Positions 9,462-22,634 of a stretch of 64,000 nucleotides of DNA are shown piece after piece. The stretch covers positions 3,100,001 to 3,164,000 of the forward strand of contig NZ_RAPR01000001.1 in the NCBI RefSeq assembly GCF_003610235.1, given 5' to 3'. The position numbers and the translations under genes were made by a program. Below the pieces are notes generated by a model. The model saw only the letters and a list, made by a program, of their open reading frames with translations, was not told where the DNA came from and made no database searches. The stretch is from Catellatospora citrea. GTDB lineage: Bacteria > Actinomycetota > Actinomycetes > Mycobacteriales > Micromonosporaceae. Within the stretch, counting starts at the first letter, position 1. The number at the start of each line of letters is the position of its first letter.

Positions 9462-9977
9462 CTAGCGCCGGAAGTCGGCGCCGATGACGGCTTCGAGAAG
9501 GGACTCCTGCAGGTAGCCGAGATACGAGTAGACGCTGAGCTGGAACACGCGGGCCGAGCCGGCGTCCTGCTCCAGGGCCTCCTCCAGCTCGTACTCCACC
9601 ACCGTGTCGTCGGTCAGCTCCAGCCGGATGCCGAGCGCGAGCCGGGCGTCGTTGATCGCGCGCAGCCACGCCTCGGCGGACTCCGGGTCGAGGCGCACCT
9701 CGCCCTTGCCGGCCTCCGGCAACCCGGCCAGCACCGCGCCGGCCTGGTCGATCTTGGCGGTCTTCAGGTCGCCCTCGGTGAAGCGCCGGAACTCCGCGGA
9801 GTTCTTGACGTCCTCGGGGTACACGTCGGGGAACAGCCGCTCGACGACGGGGTCCTCGCGGTCGAAGCCGTCGGTCAGCAGACCGACGACCTCTTCGGCG
9901 ACCTTGCGTAGTACCCGTACCTCGTCCTCGCGAAAGTCCGCCACGCATTCCGCGCCAACTCTGCGGAAGATCGTCAT
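9462..9977 (-). CDS. DUF2017 family protein
   Basis: Conserved actinobacterial protein of unknown function, 171 residues, corresponding by position to Rv1332. It has a hydrophilic N-terminus (VADFREDEVRVLRKVAEEV) and a predicted helical C-terminus with LELTDDTVVEYELEEA. No enzymatic motif is visible. It starts 10 bp after clpS ends, so the two are probably co-transcribed. The conserved link to ClpS suggests a proteolysis-related role, but this is only association. Confidence 0.88.
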   Translation of the reverse strand: MTIFRRVGAECVADFREDEVRVLRKVAEEVVGLLTDGFDREDPVVERLFPDVYPEDVKNSAEFRRFTEGDLKTAKIDQAGAVLAGLPEAGKGEVRLDPESAEAWLRAINDARLALGIRLELTDDTVVEYELEEALEQDAGSARVFQLSVYSYLGYLQESLLEAVIGADFRR

Positions 9978-9987
9978 GCGCGCTCGC

Positions 9988-10290
9988 TCACTGTCTGTCG
10001 ACCGTGGCCCACAGGCCGTACGTATGCAGCCTGCTGGCGTCGTGCTCCATGCGCTCGCGGGCGCCCGCCGACACGACGGCCCGGCCCTTCTGGTGCACGT
10101 CGAGCATCAGCAGTTCGGCCTTGTCCCTGCTGTAACCGAAGAGCTGCTGGAAAACCCAGGTCACGTAGCTCATCAGGTTCACCGGATCGTTGTGCACGAT
10201 GGTGACCCAGGGTCGGGCGAATTCCGACGCTTCGTCTATGTCCGGTTTATCAACCGGAACTGTCTGTGGGGCGGCGGTCACGTCCCCCAT
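9988..10290 (-). CDS. clpS: ATP-dependent Clp protease adaptor ClpS
   Basis: N-end-rule adaptor that binds N-degron substrates and delivers them to ClpC/ClpA-ClpP. From the ATG the protein has 100 residues and shows the family core [20 protein letters not shown]. The N-degron pocket residues are in HNDPVN, and HQKGRAVV and GLWATV follow. The short disordered N-terminus is normal. It is divergent from pncB and co-directional with the DUF2017 gene, the same arrangement as Rv1330c-Rv1332. Confidence 0.95.
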   Translation of the reverse strand: MGDVTAAPQTVPVDKPDIDEASEFARPWVTIVHNDPVNLMSYVTWVFQQLFGYSRDKAELLMLDVHQKGRAVVSAGARERMEHDASRLHTYGLWATVDRQ

Positions 10291-10350
10291 CCTACGAGTT
10301 GATTCGGGCAACACACAGGCACGAAGAAGTGCCGTCCTGGCGCGGCCGTC

Positions 10351-10419
10351 ACGATCTTGCTTGAACCGTCCCCGGCCAGGCCGCCCTCGCATGTCACGGG
10401 GGACACCTCCGCAAGATCG
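10351..10419. repeat. Palindromic intergenic element, family A copy 3 (degenerate)
   Basis: ACGATCTTGCTTGAACCGTC is partly complementary to GACACCTCCGCAAGATCG. It lies between divergent clpS and pncB, where their promoters should be. Confidence 0.65.
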
Positions 10420-10441
10420 GGCAAGGCCATAGGGTGTGGGG

Positions 10442-11734
10442 ATGCATGCTGGTGCGCCGAGTCTGCTGACGGACCACTACGAGCTGACCATGATCAGCGC
10501 AGCGCTGCGCGACGGCACGGCCCACCGCCGCAGCGTCTTCGAGGTCTTCGCGCGGCGGCTGCCGCAGGGCCGGCGCTACGGCGTGGTCGCCGGCACCGGC
10601 CGCCTGCTGGAGCAGCTCGCCGCGTTCAGATTTCACCCGGACGAGGTCGCTTTCCTGCGCGACCGGGGCATCGTCGACGAGCAGACCGCGGCCTGGCTGT
10701 CCGACTACCGCTTCCGCGGCGACCTCGACGGGTATGCCGAGGGCGAGCTCTTCTTCCCCGGCTCCCCCGTGCTGACGGTGTCCGGCACGTTCGCCGAGTG
10801 CGTGGTGCTGGAGACGCTGATCCTGTCGGTCCTCAACCACGACTGCGCGATCGCCGCGGCCGCGGCCCGCATGGTCACCGCGGCCCGGGGCCGCCCGCTG
10901 ATCGAGATGGGCTCGCGCCGGGCGCACGAGGAGGCCGCCGTGGCCTCGGCCCGTGCCGCCTACCTGGCCGGGTTCGCCTCGACCTCGAACCTGGCCGCGG
11001 GCCTGCGCTACGGCATCCCCACCGCGGGCACCGCCGCGCACGCCTTCACGCTGCTGCACGACGACGAGAAGGCGGCGTTCGCCTCGCAGGTCGCGGCGCT
11101 GGGTGAGCAGACCACGCTGCTCGTCGACACGTACGACATCAGCCAGGGCATCCGCAACGCGATCGCGGTCGCCGGCCCCGGCCTCCGCGCGGTGCGCATC
11201 GACTCGGGCGACCTGTCGGTGCTGGCCGCGCAGTCACGCGCGCTGCTCGACGAGCTGGGCGCGCCGGACGTGAAGATCGTCGTCAGCGGCGACCTGGACG
11301 AGTACGCCATCGCGGCCCTGGCCGCCGAGCCCGTCGACGTGTACGGGGCGGGCACCGCGGTGGTCACCGGCTCCGGCGCGCCGACCGCGGGCCTGGTCTA
11401 CAAGCTGGTCGAAGTGGACGGCCGCCCGGTGGTCAAGCGCTCGGAGAACAAGGCGACCGTGGGCGGGCGCAAGACGGCGTACCGCCGGCACAAGCCGACC
11501 GGCACCGCGGTCGAGGAGATCGTGCTGTCGCAGCAGGCCACGCCCCCGCCGCAGCCCGGCGACCGGCTGCTGCAGCGCCCGTTCATCCGCGACGGCGAGT
11601 TCGTCGCGGACCTGCCGACCCTGGCCGACAGCCGCGCCCACCTGCGGGACTGTCTGATCACGATCCCGTGGGAGGGTCTGAAACTGTCCGCGGGCGACCC
11701 CGCGGTGCCGGTGATGGTGACCACCGCCACGTGA
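10442..11734 (+). CDS. pncB: Nicotinate phosphoribosyltransferase
   Basis: Converts nicotinate and PRPP to nicotinate mononucleotide in the Preiss-Handler NAD salvage route. The 430-residue protein opens with [10 protein letters not shown], typical of the family. It also has [25 protein letters not shown] and VVSGDLDEY, which line the phosphoribosyl pocket. The ATG at 10442 is preferred over the GTG two codons earlier because AGGG at 10431-10434 is correctly spaced. The nicotinamidase gene follows within 80 bp. Confidence 0.95.
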   Translation: MHAGAPSLLTDHYELTMISAALRDGTAHRRSVFEVFARRLPQGRRYGVVAGTGRLLEQLAAFRFHPDEVAFLRDRGIVDEQTAAWLSDYRFRGDLDGYAEGELFFPGSPVLTVSGTFAECVVLETLILSVLNHDCAIAAAAARMVTAARGRPLIEMGSRRAHEEAAVASARAAYLAGFASTSNLAAGLRYGIPTAGTAAHAFTLLHDDEKAAFASQVAALGEQTTLLVDTYDISQGIRNAIAVAGPGLRAVRIDSGDLSVLAAQSRALLDELGAPDVKIVVSGDLDEYAIAALAAEPVDVYGAGTAVVTGSGAPTAGLVYKLVEVDGRPVVKRSENKATVGGRKTAYRRHKPTGTAVEEIVLSQQATPPPQPGDRLLQRPFIRDGEFVADLPTLADSRAHLRDCLITIPWEGLKLSAGDPAVPVMVTTAT

Positions 11735-11813
11735 TCGTTGCGGGACGGCCCCGACCGGAGCAGCATGGGCAGCGGTGCACAGGCACCACCGTTGTCTGTC
11801 CGGGGAGGCGGCC

Positions 11814-12389
11814 ATGGCCCGTGCACTGATCATCGTCGACGTGCAGAACGACTTCTGCGAGGGCGGCTCGCTGCCGGTGGCGGGCGGAGCGGCGGTGGCG
11901 GCCGGAGTGTCCGCGCACCTGGCCGCGGACGAGGGCGCGTCGCCGCGCCGCTGGGACCACATCGTCGCCACCAAGGACCACCACCAGGACCCGGGCGGCC
12001 ACTTCGGCAACCCGCCGGACTACTCCAGCAGCTGGCCGGTGCACTGCGTCGCGGACACCTTCGGCGAGCAGTTCCACCCCGCGCTGGACACCGACCGGAT
12101 CGAGGCCATCTTCCTCAAGGGCGAGTACGCCGCGGCGTACTCCGGGTTCGAGGGGCAGAGCAGCGGCATCGGCCTGGCGGCCTGGCTGCGCATGCGCGAC
12201 GTGACCGAGGTGGACGTGGTGGGCATCGCCACCGACCACTGTGTACGGGCGACCGCGCTGGACGCGGCCCGCGAGGGCTTCGCGACCACGGTGCTGCTCG
12301 ACCTGACCGCCGGCGTCGCTCCGGAATCGACGAAGCTGGCTCTGGCCACGCTCCGCGAGTCCGGTGTGGAGATCGCCAACGCGGACTGA
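11814..12389 (+). CDS. pncA: Nicotinamidase (isochorismatase-like hydrolase)
   Basis: Deamidates nicotinamide to nicotinate, the substrate of PncB next door. The 191-residue protein shows the catalytic triad of the family: Asp in LIIVDVQNDFCEGG, Lys in AIFLKGE and Cys in TDHCVRATA. Metal-ligand candidates are in TKDHHQDPGGHF. A GGAGG sequence precedes the ATG. In mycobacteria PncA activates pyrazinamide; whether this enzyme does so cannot be read. Probably co-transcribed with pncB. Confidence 0.94.
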   Translation: MARALIIVDVQNDFCEGGSLPVAGGAAVAAGVSAHLAADEGASPRRWDHIVATKDHHQDPGGHFGNPPDYSSSWPVHCVADTFGEQFHPALDTDRIEAIFLKGEYAAAYSGFEGQSSGIGLAAWLRMRDVTEVDVVGIATDHCVRATALDAAREGFATTVLLDLTAGVAPESTKLALATLRESGVEIANAD

Positions 12390-12439
12390 AACCGCAGCTC
12401 AGGGGCCCTTAAAGGATGTTTTAGGTAAACGCTCTTCCA

Positions 12440-12461
12440 TTTTAAGGAAAGTTAACTTAAT
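12440..12461. promoter_or_regulatory. Candidate operator upstream of the chitinase gene
   Basis: TTTTAAGGAAAGTTAACTTA contains the 10-bp palindrome AAGTTAACTT in an AT-rich stretch, 47-68 bp upstream of the chitinase start. The regulator is unknown. Confidence 0.35.
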
Positions 12462-12507
12462 GTTTGGCCGCATCGGGGGGATAGGTGTCAATCATTAAGG
12501 GAGAGCC

Positions 12508-14151
<1,644 letters not shown>

Positions 14152-14164
14152 TCCAGCAGGGCTG

Positions 14165-14209
14165 GGCGGCCCGTCGGAACCTCGGGGTTCCGGCGGGCCG
14201 CCGCCTTTT
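14165..14209 (+). terminator. Rho-independent terminator of the chitinase gene
   Basis: GGCGGCCCGTCGGAACC (14165-14181) pairs with GGTTCCGGCGGGCCGCC (14186-14202), followed by CTTTTG. Confidence 0.85.
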
Positions 14210-14311
14210 GTGCCCCCGGGGCGGTGACGGAACTAACCCCGTTGACCACCGCTGATCACTGACGCGGTGTCGGGGGGCTCGGGCAGGATGGGCGCGGAGG
14301 TAAAGACCGCA

Positions 14312-15712
14312 ATGACCATCGAGCCTTACCGCAAGATCCTCGGACTCCCCGGCGTACGCGCGCTGATGCTGGTGGGGTTGGTGGCTCGTGTCCCGGTCAT
14401 CGCCGCAGGCATCGTGCTGACGCTGCACGTCGTCAACACGATGCACCTCGGCTACGCCCAGGCCGGCCTGGTCGGCACCGCCTCCACCCTCGGCTCCGCG
14501 ATCGGCTCCCCGCTGGCCGGACGGCTGCTCGACCGGCACGGCCTGCGCCCGGTGCTGATCGTCACCACCGCCGCCCAGGCGCTGTTCTGGAGCATCGCCC
14601 CGCAGCTGAGCTATCACGTCCTGCTGGTCGGCGCCCTGATCGCGGGCGTGCTCGGCCTGCCCGTGTTCAGCCTGGTCCGACAGTGCATCGCCGCGCTCAT
14701 CCCGGCCGACCAGCGCCGCCCCGGGTTCGCCCTGGACTCCATGGCGGTCGAGCTGTCCTACATGCTCGCCCCCGCGGCCGCGGTCGCCGCGGTGACCGCC
14801 TTCGGCAGCCGCCCCACCATGTACGCCGTCGGCATCGGCGTGGTCGGCGCAGGCCTGGCCCTGATCGCGCTCAACCCGCCGACCCGCTCGGTGGCGGAGC
14901 AGGCCAACCCGCAGGCCGCGGTGCCCCGCCGGCAGTGGCTGCGGCCGCGCCTGTTCGCGCTGCTGTCGATCACCGCGGTGCTGACGTTCGTGCTCACCGC
15001 CACCGACCTGACGCTCATCGCCACGCTCAAGGGCAGCGGCCAGGAGACCTGGATCGGCCTGGTCATCGCCGTGTGGTGCGGATACTCCCTGATCGGCGGC
15101 TTCGTCTACGGCGCGCTGCACCGCAGCATCTCGCCGCTGCTGCTGGCCGGGGTCATGAGCGCGCTGACCATCCCGCTCGGCCTGGTCGGCGGCGGCTGGT
15201 GGTGGCTGCTGCTGGCGCTGATCCCGGCGGGTGTGCTGTGCGCGCCGTCGCTGTCGGCCACCATCGACACGATGAGCCAGCGGGTGCCGTCGGCCGCCCG
15301 CGGCGAGGCGATGGGCCTGCACGGCACCGCGCTGACGATCGGCGTGGCGGCGGGCGCGCCGTTCGCCGGGACGATCATCGACGGGTACGGCCCCGGCTGG
15401 GCGTTCGCCGCCACCGGCACCGCCGGCGTGCTCCTGGTCCTGATCGCACTCCCGTTCTGGCGCCTGGCCGGGGCGGGTGTCCGCACGGCACCTGCGACTG
15501 CCGAGGCAGTGCCGGCCGCAAGCGCGGCCGAGGGCACGACGCTTGCCGGAGCCGCGGCGGGCGACCCTGTGTCCGCGCGGATCGCAGACTCGGAACCGGC
15601 AGCCGCCTGGGAGGGAACCGTCCTCGCGGAGGCCGCGATCTCCGGCGCGGGCGCGACAACGCCCGCCGCCGACAGCGCGTTCGCCCAGGACACCGCCCCC
15701 TCCCACCGCTAA
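14312..15712 (+). CDS. MFS transporter
   Basis: The 466-residue integral membrane protein has about twelve hydrophobic helices, typical of the major facilitator superfamily. The loop between helices 2 and 3 has GSPLAGRLLDRHGLRPVL, matching the MFS signature G-x3-D-R-x-G. A central charged loop (NPPTRSVAEQANPQA) separates two six-helix halves. The C-terminal 70 residues are Ala-rich and probably disordered. The start is chosen at MTIEPYRKI, with GGAGG upstream. The substrate is unknown; drug or metabolite efflux is the usual annotation for this type. Confidence 0.85.
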   Translation: MTIEPYRKILGLPGVRALMLVGLVARVPVIAAGIVLTLHVVNTMHLGYAQAGLVGTASTLGSAIGSPLAGRLLDRHGLRPVLIVTTAAQALFWSIAPQLSYHVLLVGALIAGVLGLPVFSLVRQCIAALIPADQRRPGFALDSMAVELSYMLAPAAAVAAVTAFGSRPTMYAVGIGVVGAGLALIALNPPTRSVAEQANPQAAVPRRQWLRPRLFALLSITAVLTFVLTATDLTLIATLKGSGQETWIGLVIAVWCGYSLIGGFVYGALHRSISPLLLAGVMSALTIPLGLVGGGWWWLLLALIPAGVLCAPSLSATIDTMSQRVPSAARGEAMGLHGTALTIGVAAGAPFAGTIIDGYGPGWAFAATGTAGVLLVLIALPFWRLAGAGVRTAPATAEAVPAASAAEGTTLAGAAAGDPVSARIADSEPAAAWEGTVLAEAAISGAGATTPAADSAFAQDTAPSHR

Positions 15713-15800
15713 GGCCGTCCCACCAGTCCGCACGGCTCCGGCACGCCGGGCCGCCGTCCCGCGCCGCGCCGGGCCGGGCCGAGCCGAGCCGAGCCGCGGA

Positions 15801-15861
15801 GATCGGTGTTTGGTGTCACTGCGTGCGGTCGGACCGCAGATCATGGCACCAGACAGCGATC
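15801..15861. repeat. Palindromic intergenic element, family C copy 2
   Basis: GATCGGTGTTTGGTGTCA (15801-15818) pairs with TGGCACCAGACAGCGATC (15844-15861). The arms and length match family C copy 1 at 1768-1832. Confidence 0.75.
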
Positions 15862-15916
15862 ATCGCCGGGGACGGGTCCCGGAACGCGCGGCCGCGCGGC
15901 GGTGCCGGCCCGCTCG

Positions 15917-16711
15917 TCAGGTCGGCTGGGGTTGGCAGCGGGGGCACCAGTAGGTGATGCGCTCGCCGTCGCCGTCCGTCTTGGCGATCGGGCCGTTGCA
16001 GCGGCGGCAGGGCTGCGCGCGGCGGCCGTACACGTAGCTGGTCTCGCCGCGGCGCAACGAGCCGGTGGTGGACTGGGTCCAGCGGCCCCGGTTGGCCGCC
16101 AGCAGCCGCTGCCCGAGCGTCACCATGCCGGGCAGGTCCGGCACGTCGCCGACCGGGGTCCACGGCCACACGCCGCGCAGGAACAGCAGCTCGCACTTGT
16201 AGAGGTTGCCGATCCCGGCAAGATTGCGCTGGTCGAGCAGCGCCTCGGCGACGGGCCGCGCGGGATCGGCGGCCAGCCGCCGCACCGCCTCGTCGGGATC
16301 CCAGTCCGGCCCGAGCAGGTCGGGACCGAGATGTCCGACCAGTTCCGGCTCCCGCGCGGTCGGCACGAGTTTGAGATCATGCAGGTGGTAGCCGACGGCG
16401 ACGGACTTCGCGGTGCGCAGCACGACCCGGATCAGGTACGCGGGACGGCCGGTCCAGCGCTCGCCGGGGGCGTACACCCGCCAGGCGCCCTCCATGCGCA
16501 GGTGCGAGTGCAGCGTCAGCTCGCGGTGCTCCGGCGAGACCAGCCGCAGCAGCAGGTGCTTGCCCCGGCTCAGCGACTCGGCCACCCGATAACCCGCCAG
16601 GTCGACGGTGGCCAGGTGCGGCACCCGGAAGTCCGACCCGGTCAGCTCCGCATCCTCCAGCCCGTCCCGCAACACCTTGGCGGTGTTCCAGACGGTGTCC
16701 CCCTCCGGCAT
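15917..16711 (-). CDS. Fpg/Nei family DNA glycosylase (endonuclease VIII-like)
   Basis: Bifunctional base-excision repair glycosylase/AP lyase that removes oxidised bases. The 264-residue protein starts MPEGDTVW; after Met removal Pro2 is the Schiff-base nucleophile and Glu3 the proton donor. PEGD points to the Nei branch and not to MutM, which has PELPE. The helix-two-turn-helix region contains LLDQRNLAGIGNLYKCELL. The zinc finger CRRC-x16-CPRC closes the protein and holds the DNA. The frame is open far upstream, but the catalytic Pro2 fixes the start. Confidence 0.93.
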   Translation of the reverse strand: MPEGDTVWNTAKVLRDGLEDAELTGSDFRVPHLATVDLAGYRVAESLSRGKHLLLRLVSPEHRELTLHSHLRMEGAWRVYAPGERWTGRPAYLIRVVLRTAKSVAVGYHLHDLKLVPTAREPELVGHLGPDLLGPDWDPDEAVRRLAADPARPVAEALLDQRNLAGIGNLYKCELLFLRGVWPWTPVGDVPDLPGMVTLGQRLLAANRGRWTQSTTGSLRRGETSYVYGRRAQPCRRCNGPIAKTDGDGERITYWCPRCQPQPT

Positions 16712-16760
16712 GGCTCCATCCTGCCCCACCGCCGTCCGCCCCGCGCCGACCGCCCCGGCC

Positions 16761-16824
16761 GCGTGATCATGAAGTTGTGGCGATGACACACCGTCGAACC
16801 TGGCCATAAGTTCATGATCAACGC
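16761..16824. repeat. Palindromic intergenic element, family B copy 3
   Basis: GCGTGATCATGAAGTTGTGG and its partner CATAAGTTCATGATCAACGC flank a core close to that of the two copies near 7.1-7.3 kb. It lies between the Nei start and the ctaD end. Confidence 0.85.
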
Positions 16825-16833
16825 GAAAGGGAA

Positions 16834-16863
16834 GGGCCCGGGCCGCTAGGTGCGGACCGGGCC
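16834..16863 (-). terminator. Terminator downstream of ctaD
   Basis: GGGCCCGGGCCGC and GCGGACCGGGCCC form an imperfect GC-rich hairpin about 20 bp after the ctaD stop. Confidence 0.65.
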
Positions 16864-16884
16864 CCTGGGTGGGACGGGTGAGGG

Positions 16885-18609
16885 TCAGACCTCGTGGTCG
16901 CCGCCGTGGCGGCCGTGGGAGTAGCTGGGGGCCTCGATGACGGGGGCCTTGGTGCCGGTGGAGATGGCCAGGTGCGGGAACTTGGCGTCGAATGCGGGGC
17001 GCTCCGAGCGGATGCGCGGCATGCGGTCGAAGTTGCGCAGCGGCGGCGGGCAGCTGGTGGCCCACTCCAGGGAGTTGCCGTGGCCCCACGGGTCGTCGAC
17101 GGTCACCAGCGGGCCGGTGCGGTACGACTTCCACACGTTGTAGAGGAACGGCAGCGTGGAGGCGCCCAGGATGAACGCGCCGACGGTGGAGAACGCGTTC
17201 AGGAACGTGAAGCCGTCCGACGGCAGGTAGTCGGCGTACCGGCGCGGCATGCCCTCGGCGCCCAGCCAGTGCTGCACCAGGAAGGTCCAGTTGAAGCCGA
17301 TCACGGTCAGCCAGAAGTGCACCTTGCCGAGCTTCTCGTCGAGCATCCGGCCGAACATCTTCGGGAACCAGAAGTAGACGCCGGAGTACACGGCGAACAC
17401 GATGGTGCCGAAGAGCACGTAGTGGAAGTGCGCGACGACGAAGTACGAGTCCGAGACGTGGAAGTCGATCGGCGGGCTGGCCAGCAGCACGCCCGACAGG
17501 CCGCCGAAGAGGAAGATCGCGAGGAAGCCGATGGCGAACAGCATCGGTGTCTCGAACGTTATCTGCCCTCGCCACATGGTGCCGATCCAGTTGAAGAACT
17601 TCATACCGGTGGGCACGGCGATCAGGAAGCTCAGGAACGAGAAGAACGGCAGCAGCACCTGGCCGGTGGCGAACATGTGGTGCGCCCACACGCTCATCGA
17701 CAGGGCGGCGATCAGCAGGGTCGCGGCGACCAGACCGGTGTAACCGAAGATCGGCTTGCGGCTGAAGACCGGGATGACCTCGGAGATGATGCCGAAGAAC
17801 GGCAGCGCGACGATGTACACCTCAGGGTGGCCGAAGAACCAGAAGAGGTGCTGCCAGAGCATGGGGCCGCCGGTGGCGGGGTCGAACACGTGCGCGCCGA
17901 GGCGGCGGTCCGCCAGCAGGGCCAGCAGCGCGGCGGCCAGCAGCGGGAAGACCATGATCACGAGCAGGCTGGTGACCAGGATGTTCCACGTCATGATCGA
18001 CATACGGAACATCGTCATGCCGGGCGCGCGCAGGGTCAGGATCGTGGTGATCATGTTGACCGCGCCGAGGATCGTGCCCAGACCCGACAGCACCAGGCCG
18101 GCGATCCACATGTCCGCGCCGATGCCGGGCGAGTTGATGGCGTCGTTCAGCGGCGCGTACGCGAACCAGCCGAAGTCGGCCGCGCCGCCCGGCGTGATGA
18201 ACCCGGCGGTCGCCAGGCTCGCGCCGAACAGGTAGAGCCAGTAGGCGAAGGAGTTCAGTCGCGGGAACGACACGTCGGGCGCGCCGATCTGGATCGGCAC
18301 CACGAAGTTCGCGAAGGCGAACACGATCGGCGTCGCGAAGAACAGCAGCATGATCGTGCCGTGCATGGTGAACAGCTGGTTGTACTGCTCCGGGGAGAGG
18401 TACTGCATGCCCGGCGCGGCCAGCTCGGCGCGCATGAGCAGCGCCATCAGACCGCCGATCAGGAAGAACACGAAGGCGGTGACCATGTACATGATCCCGA
18501 TCTGCTTCGCATCCGTGGTGCGCAGCAGGCGCGCGATCGCGGAACCCTTGACCTGCTTGCGCACGGGGTAGGGCCGGGTCGCGATCGGCTGCGGTGCGAC
18601 GGTGGTCAC
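16885..18609 (-). CDS. ctaD: Cytochrome c oxidase subunit I
   Basis: Catalytic haem-copper subunit of the aa3-type terminal oxidase, reducing O2 to water and pumping protons at the cytoplasmic membrane. The 574-residue protein has about twelve membrane helices. The haem a ligand lies in [11 protein letters not shown]. The Cu-B and His-Tyr cross-link motif is [17 protein letters not shown] holds further Cu-B ligands, and the haem ligands are in [10 protein letters not shown]. The GTG start (VTTVAPQP) is chosen because GGAGG stands upstream. Subunits II and III are not adjacent, as is common in actinobacteria where ctaC-ctaE lie elsewhere. Confidence 0.97.
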   Translation of the reverse strand: MTTVAPQPIATRPYPVRKQVKGSAIARLLRTTDAKQIGIMYMVTAFVFFLIGGLMALLMRAELAAPGMQYLSPEQYNQLFTMHGTIMLLFFATPIVFAFANFVVPIQIGAPDVSFPRLNSFAYWLYLFGASLATAGFITPGGAADFGWFAYAPLNDAINSPGIGADMWIAGLVLSGLGTILGAVNMITTILTLRAPGMTMFRMSIMTWNILVTSLLVIMVFPLLAAALLALLADRRLGAHVFDPATGGPMLWQHLFWFFGHPEVYIVALPFFGIISEVIPVFSRKPIFGYTGLVAATLLIAALSMSVWAHHMFATGQVLLPFFSFLSFLIAVPTGMKFFNWIGTMWRGQITFETPMLFAIGFLAIFLFGGLSGVLLASPPIDFHVSDSYFVVAHFHYVLFGTIVFAVYSGVYFWFPKMFGRMLDEKLGKVHFWLTVIGFNWTFLVQHWLGAEGMPRRYADYLPSDGFTFLNAFSTVGAFILGASTLPFLYNVWKSYRTGPLVTVDDPWGHGNSLEWATSCPPPLRNFDRMPRIRSERPAFDAKFPHLAISTGTKAPVIEAPSYSHGRHGGDHEV

Positions 18610-18761
18610 GTCTGGCCTCCTGTAGCTGGCCCGGCTGCTCGCGGCGCCCCACTCTCGCGCCGCCACCCGGATTGATCATTCGAGGCGTACCTCGGAGGCA
18701 GAATAATCCTTCGCGGGCGACCCCGGAGCACGGGGTGCCCAGGCGCGCCGAGCCGTCTATA

Positions 18762-18795
18762 CGAATGGCCCGGCATCACGACGCCGGGCCATTCG
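18762..18795 (-). terminator. Terminator of the 96-residue membrane-protein gene
   Basis: Perfect 13-bp stem CGAATGGCCCGGC / GCCGGGCCATTCG, 19 bp after the stop codon of the upstream minus-strand gene. Confidence 0.8.
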
Positions 18796-18813
18796 GATAG
18801 GACGGTGCACAGC

Positions 18814-19104
18814 TCAGCGTGTTCCGGCCGACGCGCCGAGGGTGAACTGGATGGCGCCGGCCGCGACGGCGGCCAGGGCCAGCAGGATCACGCCCCAGGC
18901 GATGAGCCGGTCGGCGGCGTTGATGCGGTGCAGCCAGCGCGAGAACCTGTTGCCACTGGTGGTGGCGGTCCCGCCCAGGGGGTCCGTGCCGACCGGGGTG
19001 CCGGCCGGGTCGGGGGTGAGCGTCTTGACCACGGTGACCGTGGCTCCGGCCAGGACGAGCAGAGTGCCCAGCACGGCCAGCAGGCCGGCGATCCATTCCT
19101 TCAT
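18814..19104 (-). CDS. Small two-helix membrane protein
   Basis: A 96-residue protein of unknown function with two hydrophobic helices: IAGLLAVLGTLLVLAGATVTV at the N-terminus and LIAWGVILLALAAVAAGAIQF near the C-terminus. A polar loop with PVGTDPLGGTATTSG joins them. The ATG preceding KEWIAG is chosen because GGGGAGG is ideally spaced. It is monocistronic, with its own terminator, and divergent from the FdhF-like gene. No family recognised. Confidence 0.75.
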   Translation of the reverse strand: MKEWIAGLLAVLGTLLVLAGATVTVVKTLTPDPAGTPVGTDPLGGTATTSGNRFSRWLHRINAADRLIAWGVILLALAAVAAGAIQFTLGASAGTR

Positions 19105-19213
19105 GATCATCCTCCCCACAAAGGGACGTCGCCGGTCGGGGTGCCGGCGAACGACTCAGGTTAGACCTGCTCCGCACTCGGCGATGCATCGCCGACGTGA
19201 GATCGTTTGGGGT

Positions 19214-21540
<2,327 letters not shown>

Positions 21541-21541
<1 letters not shown>

Positions 21542-22542
21542 TGGGCCGGGCCAGCGACCGCAGGCAGGTGACCCGCATCGACCTCGGCGGGCCGTCCACC
21601 GTGCGCCGCCAGGACACCCTGGCCGCCGAGGAGCCCCTGGAGATCCGCGTCGGCCACCGTCGCGGCCCCCGCCCACCCCTGGCCGTGACCATGCGCACCC
21701 CCGGCGACGAACTCGACCTCGCCCTCGGCTTCCTCCTCACCGAAGGCGTCATCACCAGCCCCCACGACATCCTCACCGCCCAGCTCTGCGCCGGCGCAAG
21801 CGAAAGGAAGGGCACCTTCACATCGGAATACGTAGAGGAAGGGCACCTTCTTAACATCGGCCGGGCGGGAGCTGCGGCGGGAGAGGCGGTCGCGGCCGGG
21901 CTGCGGACGGCGGGGCGCATGCTCGGCGGATCCGCCGCGGGCGAGGACGCCGCGCCTGCGGCCCCGGCGAACACCTACAACGTCGTCGACGTCGTGCTCG
22001 CCGACCACGTGCCGCCGCCGGCCACCGGGACCGAGCGCAACTTCTACACCACCTCCTCGTGCGGCGTATGCGGCAAGGCCAGCATCGACGCCATCCGCAC
22101 CCGCTCCCCGCACGACGTGGCGGCCGACCCGGTCACCGTCGACGCCCGCACCCTGAGCCTGCTCCCCGACCGGCTGCGCGCCGCCCAGCGCACCTTCGAG
22201 CGCACCGGCGGGCTGCACGCGGCGGGCCTGTTCACGCCTGCGGGCGAGCTGGTCACGATCCGGGAGGACGTCGGCCGGCACAACGCGGTCGACAAGCTCA
22301 TCGGCGCGCAGTTACAGGCCGGACGGCTGCCGCTGGCCGGGCACGTGCTGCTGGTGTCGGGCCGGGCCAGCTTCGAGCTGACCCAGAAGGCCTGGATGGC
22401 GGGCATCAGCGTGATGGCGGCGGTGTCCGCGCCCAGCACGCTCGCCGTCGACCTCGCCGCCGAGGCGGGCATGACCCTGGTCGGCTTCCTGAGGGGCCAG
22501 ACCATGAACGTGTACGCGGGCCCGCACCGCGTCACCACCTGA
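21541..22542 (+). CDS. fdhD: Sulfurtransferase FdhD with an in-frame repeat insertion
   Basis: FdhD transfers sulfur from IscS-type cysteine desulfurases to the molybdenum cofactor of formate dehydrogenases. The 333-residue protein has the early block [15 protein letters not shown], then CxxC as C174-G-V-C177 ([11 protein letters not shown]). [16 protein letters not shown] and [17 protein letters not shown] follow. Between CAGAS and NTYNVVDV there are about 55 residues not expected in the family. Their first part is encoded by the repeat at 21801-21856 ([19 protein letters not shown]), and the rest is Ala/Gly-rich. The frame is kept, so the product may still be active. Coupled to the FdhF-like gene by TGATG. 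Confidence 0.92.
21801..21856 (+). repeat. 56-bp double-hairpin repeat inside fdhD
   Basis: Two GGAAGGGCACCTTC half-palindromes are separated by ACATCGGAATACGTAGA. It matches the reverse complement of 22579-22634 at about 50 of 56 positions. It is translated in frame as part of FdhD. Confidence 0.85.
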
Positions 22543-22578
22543 CGAACGCCGGATAACGCCGGCTCACGGCACGTTCAG

Positions 22579-22634
22579 CGTTAACAAGGTGCCCTTCCGC
22601 TACGTATACCGATGGGAAGGTGCCCTTCCTTTCC
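22579..22634 (-). repeat. 56-bp double-hairpin repeat, second full copy
   Basis: Inverted relative to the fdhD copy. It fills the gap between convergent fdhD and the Nudix gene. Its outer base supplies the G of the Nudix TAG stop. Confidence 0.85.

Noticed and set aside
16894..18675. 593-codon plus-strand frame opposite ctaD
   Set aside because: Compositionally biased and without motifs. ctaD on the other strand has all catalytic residues.
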